Assembly (NCBI GenBank): GCA_016717725.1
Contig: JADKFA010000046.1
Span: 62,001 to 126,000, forward strand
Source of the DNA: Bacteroidota bacterium
GTDB taxonomy: Bacteria; Bacteroidota; Bacteroidia; AKYH767-A; OLB10
Direction of reading: 5' to 3'
Length of the DNA: 64,000 nucleotides
In this document: positions 8,898 to 17,097 of the stretch, piece after piece
Position numbering within the stretch: the first letter of the stretch is position 1
Layout: every line of letters starts with the position of its first letter
Position numbers and translations under genes: made by a program
The notes under the pieces: generated by a model
The model's database searches: none
The model's input: only the letters and a program-made list of their open reading frames with translations
What the model was told of the DNA's origin: nothing

Positions 8898-9851
8898 TTA
8901 TTTTAATTTATAAATAGTTTTATTTTGCAATCCCGATTTAGAAAAGAGATTCAATTCCACTCCCTTTATTAAATCTCTGCTTGCTGTTGCAGAAGAGATG
9001 GTTTTGAAGACAGCCATATAATCCAATCTTGTAAATTCGCTCATCCCGATTTGAATAAAATATTCCAATCGTTGCTCACTACTCATTGTTTTGTTTTTAA
9101 AGCCAAGAACTTCTTTTAGTGTTTTATCCAAAACGGTTAACATATATTCGATAAATAGAGTTGAGTTTCCGGCATTATCACTTTGTGAAAGTGCTTTGTA
9201 ATATTCCTTTTGAGAAGAGTGAATGATCGATTCAAACGGCAGAAATTCAAAAACAGGATATTCATGAAGTAAAATTAGTGTTTGCCATAGCCTACCCATC
9301 CTTCCATTACCATCCATAAAGGGATGAATAAATTCCAGTTCATAATGAAAAACACAACTTTTGATGAGGACTAAATCTTCATCCTTCTTTAAGTAGGCAA
9401 ACAAATCATTCATTAAGCCTGGCACATTTTTATAAGTTGGTGCAAGATGAGCGACCTTAGATCCCTTCACAATTCCTACTCCTTTATTTCTGTACTTTCC
9501 GGGTTGATCAATGAGTCCCGACATCAACATTTTATGCGCACTTAAAAACGATTTTATAGAATTCGGTTTGAAACTCTGAATAGCGTCATACACTTGAATT
9601 GCATTCTTCACTTCTAATATATCTTTCGCGGGTCCAATAACTTTTTTGTTGTTGACGATCGCTTCTATTTGATCCTCAGAAAGTGTATTGCCTTCAATCT
9701 GAAGCGATGAAAAGATGGTTTTTATTCTATTCTGTTTTCTTAATTTTGGTTCTTGCTTATCCAAATAAAGCGCATTCATCTCCCCCAATTTGATTGAAAT
9801 TGAGCTAATTAGTTCAATAATTTTAGGGGATATGGTATAAGGAGGCTTCAT
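8898..9851 (-). CDS. Fic-domain protein (probable AMPylator) with inhibitory helix and C-terminal winged helix
   Basis: Fic proteins transfer AMP or another nucleotide moiety to hydroxyl side chains of target proteins. The 317-residue protein has a complete active-site loop, HPFMDGNGRMGR at 176-187 (catalytic His176). Near the N-terminus it has SLQIEG (Ser49, Glu53, Gly54), matching the (S/T)xxxE(G/N) inhibitory helix of class II Fic proteins, so it is probably self-inhibited. The last 65 residues look like a winged helix-turn-helix domain (MSEFTRLDYMAVFKTISSAT region), a common fusion in stand-alone bacterial Fic proteins. No antitoxin gene is adjacent. Its start codon overlaps the end of a perfect 28-bp palindrome (9851-9878), a good candidate operator for autoregulation. 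Confidence 0.9.
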   Translation of the reverse strand: MKPPYTISPKIIELISSISIKLGEMNALYLDKQEPKLRKQNRIKTIFSSLQIEGNTLSEDQIEAIVNNKKVIGPAKDILEVKNAIQVYDAIQSFKPNSIKSFLSAHKMLMSGLIDQPGKYRNKGVGIVKGSKVAHLAPTYKNVPGLMNDLFAYLKKDEDLVLIKSCVFHYELEFIHPFMDGNGRMGRLWQTLILLHEYPVFEFLPFESIIHSSQKEYYKALSQSDNAGNSTLFIEYMLTVLDKTLKEVLGFKNKTMSSEQRLEYFIQIGMSEFTRLDYMAVFKTISSATASRDLIKGVELNLFSKSGLQNKTIYKLK

Positions 9852-9878
9852 TTGATAGTATCATATGATACTATCAAA
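9851..9878. promoter_or_regulatory. perfect 28-bp palindrome at the fic start codon (candidate operator)
   Basis: Both 14-base halves (TTTGATAGTATCAT and its complement) match without a mismatch. The palindrome begins at the last base of the fic start codon and covers the ribosome-binding region and probably the transcription start. A symmetric site this long and perfect fits a dimeric repressor, possibly the winged-helix end of Fic itself; as RNA it could also form a hairpin that hides the start. Regulation is inferred. Confidence 0.65.
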
Positions 9879-9898
9879 ATTACGAAAAAGAAGTAAAT

Positions 9899-10213
9899 AG
9901 GGCTTACTGGATAATTAAACCATCTCGAGGTATCGCAATTTATTTGTTTATGATCTTGTTGAGACAAGGCATGCCTTGTCTCAACAAGATTTTCTCTCTA
10001 TAAATATCACGTCGTCGTAGAGGCTGGTATGACCAACCTCTACGACGACGTGATTGAAAATTTAATAGATTAATTTCAATAATATCCTTTAAAAAAATGA
10101 ATTATGGTTCATGGAATTATTTTAAACTCGACTATTTTGATTGCATTTGTATCCCTGAAAGTAATATCTAAGTTATAATAAATCAAATTCCTATTACTTA
10201 TTCAGTAGACCCT
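9899..10213. mobile_element. MITE-like element, copy A
   Basis: This 315-bp non-coding element fills the space between fic and recJ. It has near-matching terminal inverted repeats (AGGGCTTACTGGATAA on the left and the complement of AGGGTCTACTGAATAA on the right) and is flanked by AAAT on both sides, a possible 4-bp target duplication. It contains three hairpins: a perfect 38-bp palindrome at 9953-9990, a 23-bp stem with a 3-base loop at 10006-10054, and a weaker stem at 10053-10080. A homologous copy with the same three hairpins lies at 14738-15103. There is no transposase, so it would need one supplied in trans. Confidence 0.75.
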
Positions 10214-10270
10214 AAATAAATCTATTATTAAAGTGAAAAAGAGATTAAAAAGGAATCGAATGATAAAATA

Positions 10271-12001
10271 CTACGTAGTTTGTAATTCTTTCTTCGTAGA
10301 AAATTTCAAATCCTTTATATTTAATTGAAGAGAAGTTCGTCCGTTGTAGGTATTTTCTTCCACGTGACAAACGATATCAAAACTTTGCTTTTGCTCCACT
10401 TGTGGGTGATGATGGCCTAATTGAAATGCGATACCATCAAACATTCCCGACTGAATTTCTCGTTGCTCTAAACTTAATTTAAGATGATTGTTTCCAACCA
10501 CTTTTCCTCGTCCATTATCACGCACACCACACACTTTAAAGATTGGCGACATATTACCAGGACCAAAGGGCGCGAACTGATTTAAGATGCGATAAAACTG
10601 CGGAGTGATGTCCTGTAAATTTAACACCGCATCAATTTCAATTTCACGAATAAGCATTCGATCTTCAATCGTATTTTGCACAACCTCTTCAAAACGTTGA
10701 ATGAATGCAGGAACATTTTCTTCTTTCATGGTTAATCCGGCAGCGTACATATGTCCACCAAATTGATCCAATAAATCGGCGCAACTTTCAATGGCATTAT
10801 ACACATCAAAATCTTTTACAGATCGAGCAGAACCACTCACGTGACCATTACTTTTCGTCAACACGATGGTTGGACGGTAATACTTATCCGTAAGTCGGGA
10901 CCCTACAATTCCAATCACACCTTTATGCCATTCAGGATTATATACCACCGTTGATTTTCGAGAATGAAAATCCTTATCATCTACAATTTGTTGCAATGCT
11001 TGATCGGTGATGAGTGCATCAAGTCCTTTGCGAGTAGTATTTTGTTCATCGATTCCATCTCCTAAAAAGTTAGCGAGATCTTCTTGCTTTTGAATCATCA
11101 GTTCCACGGCTTTTGCACCATGTTCAATTCTGCCAGCAGCGTTGATACGAGGAGCAATTCCAAAAACGATATCGTTAATCACCAATTCCTTTTTCATTCC
11201 GCTCAGCTCAAGAATTGCTTTGATACCTGGTCGAGGATCTCTGTTCAATTGTTGCAAACCAAAAAATGCTAATACACGATTCTCTCCTGTGATGGGGACA
11301 ATATCCGCGGCAATACTGATTGCCACTAAATCGAGATATTGTTCTAACTGTGAGAACGGCATTTCATTTAACTGAGCGAATGCTTGAATCAATTTAAATC
11401 CAACACCGCAACCCGATAACTCTTTATATGGATAATTACAATCGCTTCGTTTCGGATCTAAAACGGCTACTGCTTTGGGTAATTCATTTCCTGGACGATG
11501 GTGATCACAAATAATAAAATCAACACCTTTTTCATTGGCATAATCTATTTTATCAATGCTTTTAATTCCGCAATCGAGAGCGATGATTAATGAATAGCCA
11601 TTCTCTTTCGCCCAATCAATTCCCTGCGTAGAAATTCCATACCCTTCTTTATAACGATCAGGAATATAGTAATGAATATTTCCAGATAGTGATTTCAAAA
11701 AAGTATAAACTAAAGAGACGGCTGTTGTGCCGTCTACATCATAATCTCCATAAACCAGAATATGTTCTTTCTTTTTCAACGCCTCTCCTATTCTTTCAAT
11801 CGCAACGTCCATATCTTTCATCAAAAATGGATCGTGAAGATCATCTAGTGAAGGGCGAAAAAAACGTTTTGCTTCGTCGTATGTTGAAATGCCTCTTTGA
11901 AGCAAAAGATTTATTAAAATTGGATTAATACGCAAATCAGTAGCCAATCGACTCGCAACTTCCGGATCACCCTGAGATTTAATTACCCATCTCTTTTCCA
12001 T
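10271..12001 (-). CDS. recJ: single-stranded-DNA-specific exonuclease RecJ
   Basis: RecJ degrades single-stranded DNA 5' to 3' in recombination, mismatch and base excision repair, using manganese. The 576-residue protein has the DHH phosphoesterase motifs YGDYDVDG (84-91), ALDCG (141-145) and CDHHRPG with DHH at 166-168. The DHHA1 part follows with VSGSARS and GGHMYAAGLT, and the C-terminal OB-fold domain comes last. The length matches bacterial RecJ. The ATG at 12001 (MEKRWVIKSQ) is chosen over an upstream start that would add 29 unconserved residues. It stands alone between the MITE-like element and trhO. Confidence 0.95.
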   Translation of the reverse strand: MEKRWVIKSQGDPEVASRLATDLRINPILINLLLQRGISTYDEAKRFFRPSLDDLHDPFLMKDMDVAIERIGEALKKKEHILVYGDYDVDGTTAVSLVYTFLKSLSGNIHYYIPDRYKEGYGISTQGIDWAKENGYSLIIALDCGIKSIDKIDYANEKGVDFIICDHHRPGNELPKAVAVLDPKRSDCNYPYKELSGCGVGFKLIQAFAQLNEMPFSQLEQYLDLVAISIAADIVPITGENRVLAFFGLQQLNRDPRPGIKAILELSGMKKELVINDIVFGIAPRINAAGRIEHGAKAVELMIQKQEDLANFLGDGIDEQNTTRKGLDALITDQALQQIVDDKDFHSRKSTVVYNPEWHKGVIGIVGSRLTDKYYRPTIVLTKSNGHVSGSARSVKDFDVYNAIESCADLLDQFGGHMYAAGLTMKEENVPAFIQRFEEVVQNTIEDRMLIREIEIDAVLNLQDITPQFYRILNQFAPFGPGNMSPIFKVCGVRDNGRGKVVGNNHLKLSLEQREIQSGMFDGIAFQLGHHHPQVEQKQSFDIVCHVEENTYNGRTSLQLNIKDLKFSTKKELQTT

Positions 12002-12174
12002 ATTCAATTGGCTGTTAAAAAACTTAAGCAAATATACAGGCAACTCAAGATGCCTGTTTAAGCAATTTACGTAAGTTATTGACATCAAAGAAGCAAAAAT
12101 TGACTAAAACCTTCCAGTATTTGACTTTTAATTACAAAGCACTGATTTTTAATAGATTAGAATTTTTAATTTTT

Positions 12175-13224
12175 CTATTTAGCTTCTTCTTTTAGAATTT
12201 GCCGCAAATCGGGGCGCAATCTAGAACGATAAACCGACAAAGTATCGGCCTTTTTTCGGCCTTTTCGGAGTTTACGTTGGTCTTCAATGGGTAAATTATA
12301 GATCTGCTGACAATCGAGGGTACAACATCCTTGCATCTTTTCAGCGCAATCATCACACTGAATAAAGAGCAAATGACAATCGTCGTTTTTACAATTCACA
12401 TGGTTATCGCATTTCGCTCCACACTGATGACATTCACTGATCACATCTTCTGTAATGCGTTCACCTAAACGTTCATCAAACACAAAATTTTTACCTACAA
12501 ATTTGGCTGGCAATCCTTGTTCTTTTATTTCTCTTGCGTACTGAATAATTCCACCGTGCAATTGATTCACATCTTCAAAACCATGATGCTTAAACCAAGC
12601 GCTTGCTTTTTCACATCGAATACCACCAGTGCAATAAAGTAAAATCTTTTTATCTTTTTTATCAGCGACCATCTCCACTGACTTTTCTAATTCCTCTCTG
12701 AATGTATCTACTTCAGGACGCAGCGCACCTTCAAAATGTCCGACTTCACTCTCATAATGATTGCGCATATCAATCACTACGGTATCGGGTAAATCTAATG
12801 CATCATTAAATTCTTTTGCATTGAGATGCTTACCTACATTAGTCACATCAAATGTATCATCGGCTAATCCATCTGCAACAATCTTTTTTCGAATGCGCAC
12901 AATTAATTTAATAAAAGATTTTCCATCATCCTCCACTGCAATTTTCAAAGGCATTGACTTTAGATGCTCATCCGTCTCCAATAAGTTTTTAAATGCTTCA
13001 AAATTATTTTCGGGAACATTAATTTGTGCATTAATTCCTTCACGCGCTACATACACGCGACCTAAGATTCCTAAATTATCGAGACGTAAATATAAATCGT
13101 CGCGATACGTTTCAACATTTTCAATAATCACATAGCGATAAAAAGAAAGGGTGATCCTATTAAACGTTTCCGCTTCGAGCTTTTTACGCAGTGTTTCCTT
13201 ATCGTACTTATTGTGCAGAATCAT
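12175..13224 (-). CDS. trhO: tRNA uridine(34) hydroxylase (rhodanese family)
   Basis: TrhO (formerly YceA) hydroxylates the wobble uridine U34 of certain tRNAs, a step towards 5-methoxy- or carboxymethoxyuridine. The 349-residue protein has the N-terminal ferredoxin-like domain, a rhodanese domain with the active loop YCTGGIRCEKA (Cys198, Cys204), and a C-terminal cysteine-rich region with several CxxC-type pairs (CHQCGAKC, CDDCAEKMQGCC) that probably binds zinc. The ATG at 13224 is preferred to a TTG three codons upstream. A -7 box TATCTTTG ends 6 bases before this ATG, so the mRNA may have little or no leader. The gene is monocistronic. Confidence 0.9.
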   Translation of the reverse strand: MILHNKYDKETLRKKLEAETFNRITLSFYRYVIIENVETYRDDLYLRLDNLGILGRVYVAREGINAQINVPENNFEAFKNLLETDEHLKSMPLKIAVEDDGKSFIKLIVRIRKKIVADGLADDTFDVTNVGKHLNAKEFNDALDLPDTVVIDMRNHYESEVGHFEGALRPEVDTFREELEKSVEMVADKKDKKILLYCTGGIRCEKASAWFKHHGFEDVNQLHGGIIQYAREIKEQGLPAKFVGKNFVFDERLGERITEDVISECHQCGAKCDNHVNCKNDDCHLLFIQCDDCAEKMQGCCTLDCQQIYNLPIEDQRKLRKGRKKADTLSVYRSRLRPDLRQILKEEAK

Positions 13225-13230
13225 GGAGCG

Positions 13231-13262
13231 CAAAGATACAACGTATCATAGGTACTAAGCAA
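13231..13262 (-). promoter_or_regulatory. probable promoter of trhO
   Basis: On the minus strand, TTG (13260-13262) is followed after 21 bases by TATCTTTG (13231-13238). This matches the Bacteroidota consensus TTG-N19-21-TAnnTTTG. The box ends 6 bases before the start codon. Confidence 0.6.
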
Positions 13263-13370
13263 GATGAATTGCGATGAATCCTACTTAATGTAGTATTTGC
13301 TCTCTGATTTTAAACGGTTTATGGGTAGATGGTCGCAACTGATCTTTATCAGTCATCGCTCAATAAAAAA

Positions 13371-14042
13371 TCACAGGTACTTAGATGCTTCTTTTATGCT
13401 CAACGGACTCAGCTTTTGCTTTTGAATGAATTCCTCCACTGCTTTCGGATTATATTTACTGTATTGACGCAAGGCCCATCCGATGGCTTTTCGAATAAAA
13501 AATTCTTTTTCCATTGCATACTTCGTGCATAATTCAAACAACAACTTTTGATCGGTATTAACTCCATATTTAAGTTGAAAAATGATGCAAGTACGGTGTA
13601 GCCAAAAATTCTCAGTTTTTGTCCACTGTTTAATTGCAGCTGGAATTTTTTCTGGATACTTTTTAAAATACGCTCCCATTAAATTACTCGCCACTGTATC
13701 GACAGAATCCCACCACGATTTTTCGGTAATCATTTTTTCTAAAAAAGGAAAATGTTCAGGTTGCAAATCCTTAATTTTCCTATCTGTAAATACTAACGCT
13801 GCATATTGGAATTCTCTAAATTTTTGATTCCATAATTGATCCACTACTTTCATCCATTCCTTCGTTTCCAACTCTTTCAATTCAGAAAAAAATGGTTTTA
13901 AAATTTCATTGCGAACTGGACTTTTTATTCCTAAATAATCAAAGTGGCCTTTCATATAGGCTTTCATTCCGATAGCTAACTCATCATCTAAATGGGCATT
14001 AAACGCTTTTATTATTTTTGAAGTAAGGGGGTGAAAATTCAT
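13371..14042 (-). CDS. DNA alkylation repair protein (AlkC/AlkD-like HEAT-repeat family)
   Basis: The 223-residue protein is a superhelix of short helical repeats of the DNA alkylation repair family (Pfam DNA_alkylation), which removes alkylated bases from DNA without base flipping. Characteristic segments are YLGIKSPVRNEILKPF near the N-terminus, WWDSVDTVASNLMG in the middle, and KEFFIRKAIGWALRQYSKYN with the conserved Trp-Ala-Leu-Arg helix near the end. The start is placed at the ATG at 14042 (MNFHPLTSK). A TAATTTTG box ends only 3 bases upstream, which suggests a leaderless transcript. It is monocistronic and divergent from the DUF2231-like gene. The glycosylase activity is inferred from the family. 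Confidence 0.85.
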   Translation of the reverse strand: MNFHPLTSKIIKAFNAHLDDELAIGMKAYMKGHFDYLGIKSPVRNEILKPFFSELKELETKEWMKVVDQLWNQKFREFQYAALVFTDRKIKDLQPEHFPFLEKMITEKSWWDSVDTVASNLMGAYFKKYPEKIPAAIKQWTKTENFWLHRTCIIFQLKYGVNTDQKLLFELCTKYAMEKEFFIRKAIGWALRQYSKYNPKAVEEFIQKQKLSPLSIKEASKYL

Positions 14043-14158
14043 ATGCAAAATTATCAATTTATCTATAAAAAGTTAATTTTCTTTTTATTTCAACTTTCGA
14101 TGTTCTTTAATCGAAATAATTTGACTATTTTTAGTCTGTACTTTTAATTCTTATAATT

Positions 14159-14656
14159 ATGGATTTAGCCCATTTACATTTACTTATCAATCATTTCCCA
14201 ATTGTTGGGACAATCATTGGAACTTTCATTATGTTATTTGCATTAATGAAGAAGGAAAGAAATTTACAACGCGCTGTGCTTGTACTCTGGGTAATTCTAG
14301 CAGCGCTATCGCCTCTTGTTATGAGCACTGGTGAAGAAGCCGAACATAAAGTAGAAGAGATGGCTGGCATCAGTGAAGATTCGATACATGAACACGAAGA
14401 AGCAGCTGAATATGCTTATTGGCTGATGATCGGTTTGGGCGTGATTTCACTTGCTGCTTTATCCTTACACAAAATGGGAAGCGAAATATTGATGGCTACA
14501 AAAATCAGTTTTGTGATTTCATTATTTGCAGCCACAGCCATGGTAAGAACAGGATATTTAGGTGGATTAATTCGTCATATAGAGGTTCCAATCACCACAT
14601 CGCCTACACAAGCGGATGCAGGTGTTCAAGAATCATCGCAGGAAGAAACGGATTAA
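14159..14656 (+). CDS. DUF2231-like membrane protein
   Basis: The 165-residue protein has four predicted membrane helices (about 13-28, 38-54, 85-102 and 113-130). The conserved histidines are HLHLLINHFPIVG at the start of helix 1 and TGYLGGLIRH after helix 4. A charged loop with many His and Glu (GEEAEHKVEEMAGISEDSIHEHEEAAEYA) sits between helices 2 and 3. This pattern fits the DUF2231 group of inner membrane proteins, whose histidines may bind haem or metal; no function has been shown. The C-terminal tail is acidic. The ATG is clear and is preceded by an AT-rich divergent promoter region shared with the DNA repair gene. Confidence 0.65.
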   Translation: MDLAHLHLLINHFPIVGTIIGTFIMLFALMKKERNLQRAVLVLWVILAALSPLVMSTGEEAEHKVEEMAGISEDSIHEHEEAAEYAYWLMIGLGVISLAALSLHKMGSEILMATKISFVISLFAATAMVRTGYLGGLIRHIEVPITTSPTQADAGVQESSQEETD

Positions 14657-14737
14657 AACAATTTCTTTAATTTTTTAGTACCTACGTTATTAAAGAGTCT
14701 TATCACTTAAGTATACAGATTTGCTCACAACCTATGT

Positions 14738-15103
14738 AGTGCTTACTGAACAAGTAAACCATCGCGAGGTTACGTGATTTAATTGCTAATGATCTTGAAG
14801 TACGGGAATCATAAGCAGTATAATTCTTGTAGAAGATAATTGCACTTGTTGAGACAAGGCATGCCTTGTCTCAACAAGTTTTCCTCCCTCTTTAAATATC
14901 ACTTCGTCGTAGAGGCAGGTAATACCTGCCTCTACGACGAAGTGATTGAAAATTTAATGTATTAATTTCAATAATATCCTCGCAAAGAATAAATTATGGT
15001 GCACTGAATTATTTTAAACTTGACAATTTTGATTGCATATATCCCTGAAAGTGACATCTAAGTTATAATAAATCAAAATCTTATTACCTATTCAGTAGAC
15101 CCT
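14738..15103. mobile_element. MITE-like element, copy B
   Basis: This 366-bp element is homologous over most of its length to the one at 9899-10213. The ends are AGTGCTTACTGAACAA and the complement of AGGGTCTACTGAATAG. It holds a perfect 36-bp palindrome (14844-14879), a perfect 23-bp stem with loop AAT (14898-14946) and a third weaker stem (14945-14972). About 50 extra bases lie before the first palindrome. Stem differences from copy A are mostly compensated on both arms. No clear target duplication is seen here. No coding potential. Confidence 0.75.
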
Positions 15104-15189
15104 ACACAGTACAAAGTATGTCATTCTAGGTCGGCATTATACAATAAATTTATTGAGATAGAATATTATTGTATTTGGTATAAATTGGA

Positions 15190-15417
15190 TTAACCTTTCT
15201 TCTTATTACTCTTCCACCACATATAACAAGCTACACCGCCCATCAAATAGGGCACCGACATGAGGTACAAAATACCAGTGTTGAGCCCAAGTCCTTTTTT
15301 CTCACCCGACTCTAAATTTGATTCCGCTACACGTCGACACATTGAACACTGTGCATTCACGGCATCGTGTGTCAACACCAAAGCAATAACAAAAAGAAGT
15401 ATTCTTAATTTTTTCAT
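15190..15417 (-). CDS. small CxxC membrane protein at the end of the cytochrome oxidase operon
   Basis: The 75-residue protein has an N-terminal signal sequence or helix (ending near VNAQ), a CSMCRRVAESN motif directly after it, and a second hydrophobic segment (about 46-68) ending in WWKSNKKKG. The topology suggests that the CxxC motif lies outside the cytoplasmic membrane, tethered by the C-terminal helix. Small proteins of this kind sit next to cytochrome oxidase genes in other Bacteroidota. A role in copper or thiol handling during oxidase assembly is plausible because SCO is encoded nearby, but this is inference. It is the last gene in the run, 54 bases after the DUF420 gene. Confidence 0.65.
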   Translation of the reverse strand: MKKLRILLFVIALVLTHDAVNAQCSMCRRVAESNLESGEKKGLGLNTGILYLMSVPYLMGGVACYMWWKSNKKKG

Positions 15418-15471
15418 GGGTGATCATTAATAGAATAACAAAGATACAAATTTGTGGAATTTGAGAGCCCT

Positions 15472-16020
15472 TTAAAAATTATAATAAGGCGAAATCATCA
15501 GATAAACCACTACGCCTGTAATAGTTACATATAGCCAGATGGGGAAAGTAAATCGAACTAATTTGCGATGTTTCGTTACTTGGTTGCTGAGTCCGTACCA
15601 AAAAGATAACAAAATCATCGGAAGAACGATGGCAGCCAAAATAATATGTGATATTAAGATTCCAAGATAAAATGGACGCATGGGATTGTCCACTGGAAAT
15701 TTTGTTTCCTCACTCAACCAATGATAAGTGACATAACTCAACAAGAAAATAGTAGAGAGTACAAAAGTTAGAATATTTATTTTTTTATGGCGCTGTACAT
15801 TCTTTGCTAAAATTGCTTTTAGGGAAAGCAACAACAATATAGCACAGGTACCATTGATGATAGCATTTAACAAAGGCAAATATTTAGCGAAAGAAGGCAT
15901 GGGTTGAGGGCGCGGAAGTATTTTGCTATCCAATATCAACACCAATAAAAAAACAACACTAGAGAGCGTTACAATGATTCTAAAAACGAATTTTTCCTTG
16001 CTTTGCAATTGTACTGACAT
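15472..16020 (-). CDS. DUF420 family membrane protein
   Basis: The 182-residue integral membrane protein has about five helices. The family pattern is visible: LPLLNAIINGTCAILLLLSL, HKKINI before the third helix, TYHWLSEETKF, GILISHIILAAIVLP and FPIWLYVTITGVVVYLMI. DUF420 proteins, including CtaM of Gram-positive bacteria, are needed for maturation of haem-copper oxidases; that role is likely here from context. The ATG start lies 2 bases after the SCO stop, so translation is probably coupled. It belongs to the ctaB-to-small-CxxC operon. Confidence 0.85.
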   Translation of the reverse strand: MSVQLQSKEKFVFRIIVTLSSVVFLLVLILDSKILPRPQPMPSFAKYLPLLNAIINGTCAILLLLSLKAILAKNVQRHKKINILTFVLSTIFLLSYVTYHWLSEETKFPVDNPMRPFYLGILISHIILAAIVLPMILLSFWYGLSNQVTKHRKLVRFTFPIWLYVTITGVVVYLMISPYYNF

Positions 16021-16022
16021 AA

Positions 16023-16700
16023 TTACTTCTCTTCATTTTTTTCATTCGCATACGCCACTTTCAGCGTAGCAATATCTTCAATTAATTTCTTCACTTCAAA
16101 AATATCGGTGCCATCATAAAATCCACGAATGCGTTTTTCTTTATCTACCAATACCATTTGTTCAGAGTGTAAAAACCCTTCCTCCATAGCTGAATCTTCC
16201 ATAGCCGTTAAAAAATAACTTTCCTTGGCGATGGAATAAATTTTTACTTTGTCGCCTGTAAGAAAATACCATTTACCAGGAATGGCTTTATGCTTTTGGG
16301 CATATTTTTTTAATTGAGAGGGTGAATCGTTTAAGGGATCAACGGTAAACGATAAAATTTTTACATCATTATCGTCCTTGAAATTATGTTGAACGCGCAT
16401 GAGTTGGTTCGACATTTTTGGGCAGATGGTTTTACAGGTAGAGAAGAAAAAGTCGACCACATAAATACTTCCTTCAGTCACTTTCTCTGTTACGAGCACG
16501 CTATCTTGATCATAAAAAGAAAAACCACCAACAGTATGATAAAGTGTATCGATCACTTCCTTACCATTGATGGTTTTTTTGATGGGCTCCTTTGGCCCTA
16601 ATATTTCCAGTTGTTTGTAATCATTTTTTCCAGTACGCAGTACCATATAGGCAGCTATTGGAACCACAAAAAACAAAATGAGAACAATCTTTTTTTTCAA
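16023..16700 (-). CDS. SCO1/SenC/PrrC family copper chaperone
   Basis: SCO proteins deliver copper to, or reduce cysteines of, the CuA site in cytochrome oxidase subunit II. The 225-residue protein has one N-terminal membrane anchor (about 4-21) and a thioredoxin-like domain facing the periplasm. The metal ligands are present: FSTCKTICPKM (Cys89, Cys93) and FLHSEQMVLVD (His178). Residues 30-60 form the usual N-terminal extension. It is embedded in the oxidase operon, 2 bases upstream of DUF420 and 6 bases after subunit IV, which supports a role in oxidase assembly. Confidence 0.92.
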   Translation of the reverse strand: MKKKIVLILFFVVPIAAYMVLRTGKNDYKQLEILGPKEPIKKTINGKEVIDTLYHTVGGFSFYDQDSVLVTEKVTEGSIYVVDFFFSTCKTICPKMSNQLMRVQHNFKDDNDVKILSFTVDPLNDSPSQLKKYAQKHKAIPGKWYFLTGDKVKIYSIAKESYFLTAMEDSAMEEGFLHSEQMVLVDKEKRIRGFYDGTDIFEVKKLIEDIATLKVAYANEKNEEK

Positions 16701-16706
16701 GATGAT

Positions 16707-17075
16707 TTACTTGAAGATACCACCCATCATACTAATATAATTTCCCTCTGTAATTAGCATACCGATGAAATATACAATTAGAATAAATGGAAGAATGATA
16801 GTGTACCCAAAACTTTTTTCCTCATGCTTAAGATGCATAAAGAAAGCGATAATGAAATACGCTTTCACAATAGTAAGTACTATGAATATAGCCACTAAGA
16901 TATCGTGAGCGATTGGGGCAAACGCAATCCCTACTTCGAAGATTGTAATCATAAGTAGAATCCAGAATGTTTTCCAAATTACTTTCTTACTCTTAGGATC
17001 GTGATGTTCAACAACGAATTGGTTGTGGATGTCGCCCGTGTAATATCCGTGCGGTTCATTTTTGTGATCTGCCAT
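16707..17075 (-). CDS. cytochrome c oxidase subunit IV family protein
   Basis: The 122-residue protein has three membrane helices (about 36-54, 62-82 and 93-112), with HLKHEEKSFGY between the second and third and a polar, His-rich N-terminus. This matches the short subunit IV (CtaF/caa3-IV, Pfam COX4_pro_2) of bacterial oxidases, which stabilises the complex. It follows subunit III with a 22-base gap and precedes SCO by 6 bases. Confidence 0.85.
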   Translation of the reverse strand: MADHKNEPHGYYTGDIHNQFVVEHHDPKSKKVIWKTFWILLMITIFEVGIAFAPIAHDILVAIFIVLTIVKAYFIIAFFMHLKHEEKSFGYTIILPFILIVYFIGMLITEGNYISMMGGIFK

Positions 17076-17097
17076 AATGCTTATCAGACGCTAATAA

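Noticed and set aside
9953..9990. Perfect palindrome considered as a plain rho-independent terminator of recJ or fic
   Set aside because: recJ ends on the far side and fic starts on the near side on the same strand, there is no adjacent strong T-tract pattern of a terminator, and the same palindrome recurs inside a larger repeated element.
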